This document shows positions 25,205 to 32,645 of a stretch of DNA of 64,000 bases, in pieces; the first letter of the stretch is position 1, and each line of letters begins with the position of its first letter. Position numbers and translations under genes: made by a program. Location of the stretch: the NCBI GenBank assembly GCA_965214475.1, contig OZ243953.1:1674001-1738000 (forward strand), read 5' to 3'. The notes below the pieces were generated by a model. That model made no database searches, was not told the DNA's origin, and was given only the letters and a program-made list of their open reading frames with translations. Origin of the DNA: SIRX01 sp965214475 (GTDB lineage: Bacteria > Actinomycetota > Rubrobacteria > Rubrobacterales > Rubrobacteraceae).

Positions 25205-26725
25205 TCACGGCGACGACACCCTCTCACCTTCGACACCTTCAGCGCTACCAGATGAGGAGTCTTCGGACGAGGTTAGCGGGCCGCTCCCGACCCTACGGGT
25301 CAGGAAGTTGTTGAGCCCGTAGAGAACGGCGAACAGGATCGCCCACTGCAATAGTAGCGTGGTGGTGCTGAATACCTCGAACGGATTCCACCAGGGAGCC
25401 TCGGCGGATGAAAAAACGGTTATCGTCTGCCAGATCCACCAGATGAACATTATCAGGAAGAACACGGGCACCGCCCTTATGCACCACGACCACCAGCGCC
25501 CCAAATGCAGGTCGCTCGTGGCGTTGATCTCCTCCCGCGCCTGCTCTACGCCGTACCGCATGACAGCCAAGGATACGAGTGCTCCACTAACCAATAGCGC
25601 CACGCCCCAAACGAAATCTTGGTTGTTGAGGAAATCCACACTGTAGGCAGAGGGTATTCCAATCACAAAGGCGACTATTCCCAGCCCGATCACCGCCCTC
25701 CCTCGCGTGAGCCCCATGTTTACCAGGTTCATGACCCCAAGCTCGAAGAAGGATATGAGGGTGGAGATCGTCGCCAGAGAGAACGCCAGGAAGAACAGTA
25801 CAGCGAAGAATACGCCGCCCGGCATTTCGGCGAAGAGCCGGACGAGATATATGAAAGCGAGCCCGCTGCCGCCCGCGCCAATGGCCTCCGAGGCAAACCC
25901 CTCGCCCCTGAGGGCGTAGATCGTGCAGAGGACCGTAGTGCCCGCGAGCAACGACGCGAAGAGGTTACCGAATACCATAGCGCTGGCGTTGAGGGTCATG
26001 TCGTCACCGTCCCTGGTATAAACCGCGTACGTGAGGAGAAGCCCCCATCCAGCGCCGGTCGAGAACGCCATCTGGGTAAAGCCTTGCAGCCAGACCTGGG
26101 CGCTCCCGAGTCGGCCCCATTCGGGGACGAAGAGGAACGAAAGACCATCCACTGCCCCCGGCAGGGTTAGGGCCCGAATCGCAAGAATTATCAGGACGGC
26201 GAACAGGGCTGGGAGCGTGATCTGCAAGACCTTCTCGATACCGCCCTTCAGACCCCGGTAGACTATTAGCACCATGAAAACGACGGCGATGGCCTCGAAA
26301 AGTATCGTCTGAACCGGGTTGCCCGTAAACCCGTCCCAGAGCGCCTGGGAATCCACCCCTTCACTCACGGTGCCGGTTAAGGAATAGACCAGGTAGCGGA
26401 AACCCCATCCAGCTATGACAGTGTAGTAAAACAGTATCCCGAGTGTCACGACCCCGACCCAGGCCCCGATCCAGGTGTACTTCCTGCCCATAACGTCCCT
26501 GATGGCGCCCACGGTCCCGAGCTGGCTCTTCCTGCCTATCAAGGTCTCCGCCGCCAAGAGGGGTATCGCCCACACCAGGTTGGCGAGCAACAGTATCAGC
26601 AGGAACGTGCCGCCGCCGAACTCGGCGGCAACCCTGGGGAATCTCCATATGTTCCCCGCCCCCACCGCCATGCCTATACCCGCGGCGATAAACGTAAACC
26701 TGTTTCCAAATGCTTCCCTAGCCAT
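25205..26725 (-). CDS. Sodium-dependent (NSS/SNF family) amino-acid transporter
   Basis: 506 residues with about 12 membrane helices. The family hallmark is at the N-terminus: GNRFTFIAAGIGMAVGAGNI then WRFPRVAAEFGGGTF, the unwound helix 1 that binds sodium and substrate. FSTGAGWGLLLTY is helix 6, and a Ser/Gly-rich acidic tail ends the protein. It drives uptake of an amino acid with sodium. It leads an operon with its small subunit, PRODH and P5C dehydrogenase, so proline is the most likely cargo, although proline uptake is more often by SSS-family PutP. The start overlaps a short upstream ORF, and a regulated promoter lies about 140 bases upstream. Confidence 0.93.
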   Translation of the reverse strand: MAREAFGNRFTFIAAGIGMAVGAGNIWRFPRVAAEFGGGTFLLILLLANLVWAIPLLAAETLIGRKSQLGTVGAIRDVMGRKYTWIGAWVGVVTLGILFYYTVIAGWGFRYLVYSLTGTVSEGVDSQALWDGFTGNPVQTILFEAIAVVFMVLIVYRGLKGGIEKVLQITLPALFAVLIILAIRALTLPGAVDGLSFLFVPEWGRLGSAQVWLQGFTQMAFSTGAGWGLLLTYAVYTRDGDDMTLNASAMVFGNLFASLLAGTTVLCTIYALRGEGFASEAIGAGGSGLAFIYLVRLFAEMPGGVFFAVLFFLAFSLATISTLISFFELGVMNLVNMGLTRGRAVIGLGIVAFVIGIPSAYSVDFLNNQDFVWGVALLVSGALVSLAVMRYGVEQAREEINATSDLHLGRWWSWCIRAVPVFFLIMFIWWIWQTITVFSSAEAPWWNPFEVFSTTTLLLQWAILFAVLYGLNNFLTRRVGSGPLTSSEDSSSGSAEGVEGERVSSP

Positions 26726-26834
26726 CTACCGACTCACCCACCTTCGTCCGGATTCCGTTCCCTCTCAGCGCAAAATGCTGCCTGCCCTTTTGTCCTGCTC
26801 CAGACTCTGTCTTTTCCTTCAAGCGCGAGTGCAT
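26718..26834 (-). CDS. Short upstream ORF overlapping the NSS transporter start
   Basis: 38 codons beginning MHSRLKEKTESGAGQ, very basic, without proline and without a hydrophobic stretch. Its ATG (26834) follows a near-perfect ribosome site (AAGGAGG, 26845-26839), stronger than that of the transporter. Its stop TAG (26720-26718) lies inside the transporter's first codons, so the two frames overlap by eight bases. It begins about 20 bases after the predicted transcription start. This layout suggests translational coupling or a leader peptide controlling the transporter-put operon, rather than a working protein. Confidence 0.5.
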   Translation of the reverse strand: MHSRLKEKTESGAGQKGRQHFALRGNGIRTKVGESVDG

Positions 26835-26859
26835 TTATCCTCCTTGCACTAAGTACAGC

Positions 26860-26888
26860 AAGATATTGGATTTTGTATCCAAAGTCAA
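26860..26888 (-). promoter_or_regulatory. Promoter with operator in its spacer (NSS-put operon)
   Basis: Reading on the minus strand: -35 TTGACT (26888-26883), a 17-base spacer, -10 TATCTT (26865-26860). The spacer is exactly filled by the inverted repeat TTGGAT-ACAAA-ATCCAA. Its inner TTGxxxxCAA half pattern resembles operators of FadR-type GntR regulators, and a GntR gene ends about 50 bases upstream. Bound repressor would cover both promoter boxes. Confidence 0.65.
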
Positions 26889-26938
26889 GTGTGCGTTGCA
26901 AGAGATATTTTCACCGTTTCGTAGGGAGGTTTCGTTTT

Positions 26939-27640
26939 TCAGGAAAAGTTTATCTGGAGGGTGTGATCTTCCTGCTCAGTATCTTTACTCAGATGAGTCA
27001 GCAATAGCTCGCCGGTGTCTTTGATGTGGCTGGAGAGCAGTTCGAGCGCTGCGTCGAGGTCTTTTTGGCGGCACAGTTCGAGCAGTTCGTAGTGTTCGCG
27101 CTGGGGTTTCTCGTAGTCAGAGAGGGTAAGGTGGACGCGGATGTAGCGTTCGAAGGCTGTGTGTTGGGTCTTTATCACGTCGAGGAGCCGGGTACGATCT
27201 GCAGGGGCCACGAGGGTCGCGTGAAACCGCCAATTGAGTTCACCCCAACGGGAGCCCAGGTCCTTCTCCCGGTCGATTTCCTCCAGGACTTCTTCCGCCC
27301 GGGTAAACTCCTCTTCGCCCAAAAGCCCGAACGCCTTGCGGAGCGCGACGGGTTCGAGGATTAGACGCAGGTCGGTAATCTCCACGACTTCCCGGTACGA
27401 AAGCTCAGAGACAACGGCGCCGCGGTGCGGATAGAAGGAGACCATGCCCTCTCCTTCGAGTTGCCGGAGCGCCTCCCGCACGGGCATCCGGCTAACGCCG
27501 AACTGCTCGGCGATTTCGTCTTGCCGGATCTGCTGCCCGCCCGCCAGCACGCCGCTCAGGATGGCGTCGCGCAAGCCGCCCACGACCATGCCGTGGGCGG
27601 TGCGGTATCCACTCGATGCCCTGGAAGCTACCTCATCCAT
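26939..27640 (-). CDS. GntR-family regulator, FadR subfamily
   Basis: About 233 residues. N-terminal winged helix: LRDAILSGVLAGGQQIRQDE, then QFGVSRMPVREALRQLEGEG, then FYPHRGAVV. The C-terminal FCD ligand domain has its metal-binding Asp/His (TDLRLILEP, WRFHATLVA, HTAFERYIRVH, QREHYELLE). A TATAAT box (27653-27648) overlaps the ATG at 27649, so transcription would start about at the next in-frame ATG, 27640, which is used here; this implies leaderless translation. It lies upstream of and parallel to the NSS-put operon, whose promoter carries a matching operator, and may repress it in response to an acid or amino acid. The ligand is unknown. Confidence 0.92.
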   Translation of the reverse strand: MDEVASRASSGYRTAHGMVVGGLRDAILSGVLAGGQQIRQDEIAEQFGVSRMPVREALRQLEGEGMVSFYPHRGAVVSELSYREVVEITDLRLILEPVALRKAFGLLGEEEFTRAEEVLEEIDREKDLGSRWGELNWRFHATLVAPADRTRLLDVIKTQHTAFERYIRVHLTLSDYEKPQREHYELLELCRQKDLDAALELLSSHIKDTGELLLTHLSKDTEQEDHTLQINFS

Positions 27641-27706
27641 GCCGGGCATTATACTGAATAGGATCCCATTCTCCGGACCCGTCGGAATCCGAGGTCGTAC
27701 CCCCCG

Positions 27707-27829
27707 TTACCCGTCGCCCCCGTCGTTCCCGCGTCCGGCGACCCGCAGATAGTTAGCGATAGCCACGACGAGACCGCCCCAGAGGAAAGTCGCGCCGATG
27801 GCCAGCATGATCCAGGCTCCAATTCCCAT
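27707..27829 (-). CDS. NSS-transporter small subunit, second copy (MetS-like)
   Basis: 40 residues, MGIGAWIMLAIGATFLWG then VVAIANYLRVAG and a Gly/Asp tail: one membrane helix with a short polar end. Its ATG (27829-27827) shares one base with the TGA of the large NSS transporter (TGATG), so the two are translationally coupled. Same arrangement as the pair at 25021-26725, but the sequence differs, so each large subunit has its own partner. Confidence 0.82.
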   Translation of the reverse strand: MGIGAWIMLAIGATFLWGGLVVAIANYLRVAGRGNDGGDG

Positions 27830-29328
27830 CAGGAGTTCTCCTTTTCTTCGCGCCACTTGACCGCTTGCATGATAAAGCCGAACACTATAGCCCCCACGGA
27901 CATACCCACGCCGAGCAGGATGAGGCCGCTGATAGGATACCCCGCATAAGCCTCCGTAAGGTCCGTATAGATGCTAAAGCCGACCACGAAGATCAGGGCT
28001 ACAGGAGCAAGCAACATAATAGAGATGCTCCACCAGCTACCGGCTCTTATGAACGAGTCCTCGTTTATGAACTCTTGCAAGGGTCCCACTTGCCGGAGCA
28101 CCCAGGCGATCAAGATAACCTCGACCATGCCGGAGAGCGCCAGACCGTAGCTGTTGATGAAGTGGTCTATCGTGTCGAGGTAGTAGAGGCCACCGCCCGT
28201 GGTGTAGAGCAGGCTGATCACAAACGCCAACCCGCACACAACGTTGACCGCCCAGTTACGCGAGAGGCTGAACTTCTCCCGCACCGCGGCGACGCACGCT
28301 TCCAAGATGGAGACAGCCGAGGTGATCCCGGCGAAGAGTAGCGCCCCGAAGAACAGGAAACCGAACAAAGAGTTCAACGCCGGTAGCTCGTTGATGATCT
28401 GTGGGAAGGTTATAAACGCCAGCCCTACACCACTCTCGACTACCTCCGTAACCGGCACGTCCTGCTGAACGGCCAGGAAGCCCAGCACCCCGAAAACGCC
28501 CAGCGCCGCCATGAACTCGAAGCCGCTGTTGGCGAGGCCCATGATAAAGCCACTATTGGAGAGGTCTGAACGTCGCGGCAGGTAGCTGGCGTAGGTGATC
28601 ATGATCGAGAACGCAATGCTCAGGGAGAAAAAGACCTGTCCGTAGGCCGCTATCCAGACACTCGGCGTCGCAAGCGCCCCGAAGTCCGGCGTGAGGAGAA
28701 CGTTAAGGCCCTCCGCCGCACCCGGCAGCGTGATGCCTCTTATCACCACGATCAGTATCATAACGGCGAGCGTTGGGATCAGGATACGGCTCGCAAGCTC
28801 TATCCCGCGGTTGACCCCACGCACGAGCAGGAAGTACACCGCCGCCCACATGATAAGCACGGGAATCAAGACACTAAGTTGCAAACCGCCCACGTTCCAG
28901 AAGCTGTCTGTTACACCCAGGTAGTCGCCGGTAAAGAAACCTTCTGTGTCCGAGCCCCACTGGGTCCCGAAAGAGAAGTACGTGTATGCGAGCACCCATC
29001 CGAGGATAACCATGTAGTAAGTGCTAATGACGAAAGACCCCGCCACCTGCCACCAACCAACCCACTCGAACCGCTGCGAGAGGTTCCAGTAGGAACGTGG
29101 CCCCGAGCCCCGGTACTTGTTGCCCAAAGACCACTCAAGGATCAGGATAGGAATACCGGCCGTAAACAGGGCTATGAAATAAGGCAGGAGGAAGGCCCCG
29201 CCGCCGTTTTCGTAAGCCACGTAAGGATAACGCCAGATGTTACCCAATCCAACGGCCGAGCCGATGGCCGCCAGGATAAACCCTAGCTTACCGCCCCACT
29301 GGTCCCGTTGCTCTTCCTGGTTCGCCAC
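27829..29328 (-). CDS. Sodium-dependent (NSS/SNF family) transporter, second copy
   Basis: 499 residues, about 12 helices. Helix 1 signature LGFILAAIGSAVGLGNIWRY then PYVAYENGGGAFLLPY; FFSLSIAFSIMITYASYLP for helix 6; DTIDHFINSYGLALSGM toward helix 8-10. It begins with GTG 29328 after GGAGGGA. Divergent from the ALDH7-like gene, about 200 bases apart, which hints that the cargo may be an amino acid whose breakdown passes through an aldehyde, but this is inference. Only modestly similar to the 25205-26725 copy. Confidence 0.93.
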   Translation of the reverse strand: MANQEEQRDQWGGKLGFILAAIGSAVGLGNIWRYPYVAYENGGGAFLLPYFIALFTAGIPILILEWSLGNKYRGSGPRSYWNLSQRFEWVGWWQVAGSFVISTYYMVILGWVLAYTYFSFGTQWGSDTEGFFTGDYLGVTDSFWNVGGLQLSVLIPVLIMWAAVYFLLVRGVNRGIELASRILIPTLAVMILIVVIRGITLPGAAEGLNVLLTPDFGALATPSVWIAAYGQVFFSLSIAFSIMITYASYLPRRSDLSNSGFIMGLANSGFEFMAALGVFGVLGFLAVQQDVPVTEVVESGVGLAFITFPQIINELPALNSLFGFLFFGALLFAGITSAVSILEACVAAVREKFSLSRNWAVNVVCGLAFVISLLYTTGGGLYYLDTIDHFINSYGLALSGMVEVILIAWVLRQVGPLQEFINEDSFIRAGSWWSISIMLLAPVALIFVVGFSIYTDLTEAYAGYPISGLILLGVGMSVGAIVFGFIMQAVKWREEKENS

Positions 29329-29534
29329 TAAGATCTCCCTCCGGCCCGCTCGACTCAGCTATCTCCATCGCATTGTTTGTCACCTCTTGAGAGTGCGCAA
29401 ACTGCCGCACCCCTTCTACGCCCGGAAGAATAGTCTAGATTCAACGTCCGGGCAACCGGGTAGACCAGCCCGCTTCCAGTTTATGTAAAATAGTTTTCTA
29501 AGCTTGTATAAAACGTCGCCCAGGAGGTATGCCC

Positions 29535-31127
29535 ATGCGCGCTACCGATTCCAGCAGAAAAGCTGTCTCCTCCACCCGCACCATCTCCTCGATAGTAGGT
29601 GGAAGGGCCACGGACAAAGCGCCGGGCGGACAGATGAGCTCCGTAAATCCAGCCAATAACGACGATGTGGTTGCAGAGGTCTCCCTGGGAGACGCCAATA
29701 CTTTCATCGAATCTTGTCGGATAGCGCGGGAGGCGCAAAAGGAGTGGGCCTCTGTACCGGCCCCGATCCGATCAAACTCCATAAAGCAGATCGGTCGCCT
29801 CTTCGAAGCCAACAAAGAAGCGCTCGCCCGCCTGGTGACCCGCGAGATCGGCAAGACTTACACTGAGTCTTTGGGTGAAGTGCAAGAAGTTATAGACACC
29901 TGCGACTTCTTTACCGGCGAAGGACGCCGGCTCTACGGCCAGACCGTGCCCTCGGAGATGCCGGACAAACAACTCTTCACCTTCCGTATGCCAGTCGGAG
30001 TCGCGGCGATCATCACGGCGGGCAACTTCCCAACCGCCGTCCCGTCCTGGTACATAATCCCCGCCCTCGCCTGCGGCAACGCGGTAGTCTGGAAACCGGC
30101 CGAATACTCCCCGGCAATCGGCGACGCCTTCGCCCGGATCATGCTAAACGGCGGCCTGCCGGATGGCGTCTTGAACGTCGTACAGTCCGAGGGGGAGGAA
30201 GCTTTTAAAGGACTCGAACAGGCTCTGGATGAAGGACTGGTAGACAAGGTCGGCTTTACCGGCTCGACAGAGGTTGGAAAGGAGATCGGGGCTCTCTGCG
30301 GCCGGCACCTCCAGTCCCCGTGCCTCGAGCTCGGTGGCAAGAACCCACTCGTCGTCATGCCCGACGCGGACCTCGACCTCGCCGTCGAAGGCGCACTCTT
30401 CTCCGGCTTCGGCACCGCCGGCCAGCGGTGCACCTCACTCGGTACGGTAATCGTCCACGAGGAGATCCACGATAAGTTTCTTTCTCGCTACGCCAAAGCC
30501 GTCGAAGAAGCCGCCATAGGAGACCCAATGCAAGAAGTCCTCTACGGCCCGATGCTAAACGAACGCTTCGCCGAACGTTTTAAAGGCTGGCTGGACCTGA
30601 TAGAAGACCATCACACCATTCACGGTTCCACCGGAACCGGACGCATAACGGAAGAGAACCCGCGCGAGGGCTTTGTCGGGGAAGCGGAGAAAGGCATCTA
30701 CTGCCACCCGACCATCGTGGACGGCGTTACGGTAGAAGACGAGATCTTCAACACAGAAACTTTCGGCCCGATAGTAAACGTCTCGACATTTCCGGACCTG
30801 GACGAGGCGATTCATCTCTCCAACGCCCACGGTTACGGTCTCTCAGCGGCTATCTACACTACGAATGCCGAGAATGCTCTGCGCTTTCGAGAGCGCAACG
30901 GGGCCGGGATGCTCTCGGTCAACAACTCTACCAGCGGGGCGGAAGCGCACCTGCCGTTTGGCGGCAACGGGAGGAGCGGGAATGGCAGTAGGCTCTCGGG
31001 GATCTGGGTTCTGGATCAGTTCACCCGCTGGCAGTCCATGAACTGGGACTACGCTGGCAAGCTCCAGAAAGCCCAGATGGACGTGGTGGACTTGCCCGCC
31101 GATCTCGACTTCCGGCTACCGGACTAG
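29535..31127 (+). CDS. Aldehyde dehydrogenase, ALDH7 (aminoadipate-semialdehyde)-like
   Basis: About 530 residues. ALDH fold with ITAGNFPTAVPSW, VVWKPAEYSPAIGDA, GFTGSTEVGKEIG, general-base Glu in CLELGGKNPLVV, catalytic Cys in TAGQRCTSLGTVIVHEE, and TFGPIVNVSTF. The GQRCTS context and the ending QSMNWDYAGKLQKAQMDVVD resemble the ALDH7/AmaB group, which oxidises 2-aminoadipate semialdehyde in lysine breakdown. A succinic or other semialdehyde cannot be excluded. The ribosome site AGGAGG (29522-29527) touches ATG 29529; the second ATG at 29535 has proper spacing and is used. Divergent from the NSS transporter. Confidence 0.9.
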   Translation: MRATDSSRKAVSSTRTISSIVGGRATDKAPGGQMSSVNPANNDDVVAEVSLGDANTFIESCRIAREAQKEWASVPAPIRSNSIKQIGRLFEANKEALARLVTREIGKTYTESLGEVQEVIDTCDFFTGEGRRLYGQTVPSEMPDKQLFTFRMPVGVAAIITAGNFPTAVPSWYIIPALACGNAVVWKPAEYSPAIGDAFARIMLNGGLPDGVLNVVQSEGEEAFKGLEQALDEGLVDKVGFTGSTEVGKEIGALCGRHLQSPCLELGGKNPLVVMPDADLDLAVEGALFSGFGTAGQRCTSLGTVIVHEEIHDKFLSRYAKAVEEAAIGDPMQEVLYGPMLNERFAERFKGWLDLIEDHHTIHGSTGTGRITEENPREGFVGEAEKGIYCHPTIVDGVTVEDEIFNTETFGPIVNVSTFPDLDEAIHLSNAHGYGLSAAIYTTNAENALRFRERNGAGMLSVNNSTSGAEAHLPFGGNGRSGNGSRLSGIWVLDQFTRWQSMNWDYAGKLQKAQMDVVDLPADLDFRLPD

Positions 31128-31223
31128 AGAGAAAGCTTCAGTCTACGGCAGGATCGCTGTTCCGGCGCTTTCGGTTGGGATATCCTTCCCGGCGGTTCCG
31201 CAACTGTCCCACAATCTTCAATA

Positions 31224-31236
31224 GCGTGTGACACGC
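31224..31236. repeat. Perfect 13-base palindrome
   Basis: GCGTGT-G-ACACGC, a perfect inverted repeat with a one-base centre, sits in the gap between the aldehyde dehydrogenase stop and the ArsR gene. It is too short for a strong terminator and has no T run. It may be a protein-binding site, with nothing else to say which protein. Confidence 0.35.
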
Positions 31237-31341
31237 ACTTTGGAACCCCGCCGTCACCCAGAGGGGAAAACTTGTTTCTCTTTCGTAACATCATCTGGGA
31301 GATTTGTCCTGTAAGTATTCAAACGGCCTGGCAGATGTTTA

Positions 31342-31362
31342 CTACAGCGTATATACCTGTAG
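31342..31362. promoter_or_regulatory. Operator-like inverted repeat before the CmtR-like ArsR gene
   Basis: CTACAG and CTGTAG flank the nine bases CGTATATAC about 24 bases upstream of ATG 31386. The AT-rich centre could hold the -10 box. ArsR-family repressors bind such repeats over their own promoters. A related element (CTACA...CGTATA...CTGTTAG) lies before the CadC gene at 40357-40381. Confidence 0.5.
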
Positions 31363-31385
31363 CATACGACGTGAAAGGAGCACGA

Positions 31386-31766
31386 ATGCAGGACAATGTG
31401 GTCAAGTTGGATGTCTCACCAGAGTTCACCGTTGGACGGGAGAGCGAAGACATGTGTCTTCTAGCAAGGTTCTTCAACGGCTTCGCCAACTCCACTAGGC
31501 TCTCGATACTGCTGCTTCTGGCGGATCAGGGAGAGATGAGAGTCGGAGATCTGGTATCAGAGCTGCATGCTCCTCAGCCGCGGGTCTCGGATCATCTTCG
31601 TTGCTTGGCCCAATGCGGATACGTGCAGGCCCGCCGCGACGGTCGGCGAGCCTATTACTCCATCACCGACGACAGAGTCCTAGAGATGCTCCACCTCGGT
31701 GAATCGCTGCTCCGAGAAAACCTGGAGCATGTCGAAGCCTGCGACGAAATCCAGGAGAACGCCTAA
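31386..31766 (+). CDS. ArsR/SmtB-family metal sensor, CmtR-like
   Basis: 126 residues. Winged helix with ANSTRLSILLLLADQGEMRV, recognition helix PQPRVSDHLRCLAQCGYV and wing RRDGRRAYYSI. Two cysteines four apart in the recognition helix (CLAQC) plus a third near the C-terminus (VEACDE) match the cadmium/lead site of mycobacterial CmtR, not the CVCDL site of CadC. When metal-free it would repress its promoter. ATG 31386 has AAAGGAG; the longer frame from 31272 crosses the operator and is not used. No metal transporter lies next to it, so its target is itself or elsewhere. Its stop overlaps the end of a small minus-strand gene. Confidence 0.9.
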   Translation: MQDNVVKLDVSPEFTVGRESEDMCLLARFFNGFANSTRLSILLLLADQGEMRVGDLVSELHAPQPRVSDHLRCLAQCGYVQARRDGRRAYYSITDDRVLEMLHLGESLLRENLEHVEACDEIQENA

Positions 31767-31906
31767 CCCACAGCCTGGTAGCTCTCTCGTTCTACTATGC
31801 GCTTTATCCAGTAGAGTACGCCCGGATGCTTGTCGGAGAGGTCTGCCTCGTAAGTCTCGAAGTCCGCGTCCTTCTTTATGGACTGCCGGTTGGCGACCGT
31901 AGCCAG
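31763..31906 (-). CDS. 47-residue protein with a non-standard (CTG) start
   Basis: The frame after the TAG of the preceding gene codes for a sensible small protein: ATVANRQSIKKDADFETYEA, then DLSDKHPGVLYWIKRIVERE and SYQAVG. Amino-acid and codon use look real. No ATG, GTG or TTG is available; CTG 31906 lies nine bases after GGAGG (31920-31916), an almost ideal ribosome site. The frame is also the same as that of the upstream 120-residue gene, separated by one TAG (31915-31913), so the two could once have been a single gene. Its stop overlaps the ArsR stop on the other strand. Function unknown. Confidence 0.5.
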   Translation of the reverse strand: MATVANRQSIKKDADFETYEADLSDKHPGVLYWIKRIVERESYQAVG

Positions 31907-31912
31907 CTTATT

Positions 31913-32275
31913 CTACCTCCCGGCCCGCGCACGAGCAGCTTTCAGTCGCTTTCGCCAATCTTCTCCCCAGCGCGCTTCGGCGGCCTGCTTTATCCGGTCC
32001 TCGTCGAGTTCACCGGCGACCAGTACCTGATCGTAGCCTTGCAGATATCCGAGCCGGGTGTCGCGCAGTACGTAAGGGGCTTCCCAGGCCGGAAGGTCCA
32101 AGCCGCGCCACAACGCCACCATCTCCGCCGCCGACCGGAACCGGCCCTCGGCGGCATCTTCCTCACTGAGTTTTCTTCCGGCTTCCTGGCAGACACTGCT
32201 TAGCTCGTTTGGGACAAATTCATCTTTGACGGTGTGGCGGACGAAAATCTCCGGCAGGCGGTAACGGCCTTCCAT
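31913..32275 (-). CDS. Hypothetical protein, 120 residues
   Basis: Soluble protein starting MEGRYRLPEIFVRHTVKDEF. It has an acidic helix (SEEDAAEGRFRSAAEMVALW), a central LPAWEAPYVLRDTRLGYLQG and a basic end (WRKRLKAARARAGR). No membrane segment and no motif I recognise. It starts 15 bases after the small acidic protein gene and is followed by the 47-residue frame, so the three probably share a transcript. The ribosome site is weak. Codon use supports a real gene. Confidence 0.65.
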   Translation of the reverse strand: MEGRYRLPEIFVRHTVKDEFVPNELSSVCQEAGRKLSEEDAAEGRFRSAAEMVALWRGLDLPAWEAPYVLRDTRLGYLQGYDQVLVAGELDEDRIKQAAEARWGEDWRKRLKAARARAGR

Positions 32276-32290
32276 GGTGAAAAATCCCGG

Positions 32291-32491
32291 CTACAGAGAG
32301 TCTTGCTCTCGCTGTTCGAGTTTCTCGCGGACCCGGCGTTTTTCCTCGTTCTCAGACGGCTCCTCGGAGGCGTCGAGCCGGGAGGCAGGGTCTCCCTTCT
32401 GCTCGTCAGGGATCTCGGGCTGTACCTCAGAAACGGGATCGGCGGCTTCTTTCTGTCCCTCCGGGATTTGTCTCGGTCTTTTGCGTCCCAT
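32291..32491 (-). CDS. Small charged hydrophilic protein, 66 residues
   Basis: Starts MGRKRPRQIPEGQKEAADP at ATG 32491, behind GAGAGGT. Rich in Glu, Lys, Arg, Pro and Gln, without hydrophobic core residues, so likely disordered. The frame is open upstream to 32572, but only this ATG has a ribosome site. First gene of a three-gene leftward set, divergent from the baeRF-like gene. Function unknown. Confidence 0.6.
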   Translation of the reverse strand: MGRKRPRQIPEGQKEAADPVSEVQPEIPDEQKGDPASRLDASEEPSENEEKRRVREKLEQREQDSL

Positions 32492-32645
32492 GTCGCTACC
32501 TCTCTTTGTGAACCCTATTATCCTACCGCAGGACACACCAAACCAACCGCCGAGAATGGTAGGATCCGTCACAGAGAATGTTTATGAGATCAGGAGGCCA
32601 GAAATTCTTCAGTCGGCTTCCGCAAGAAAGGGAACTGAGGTTGGC

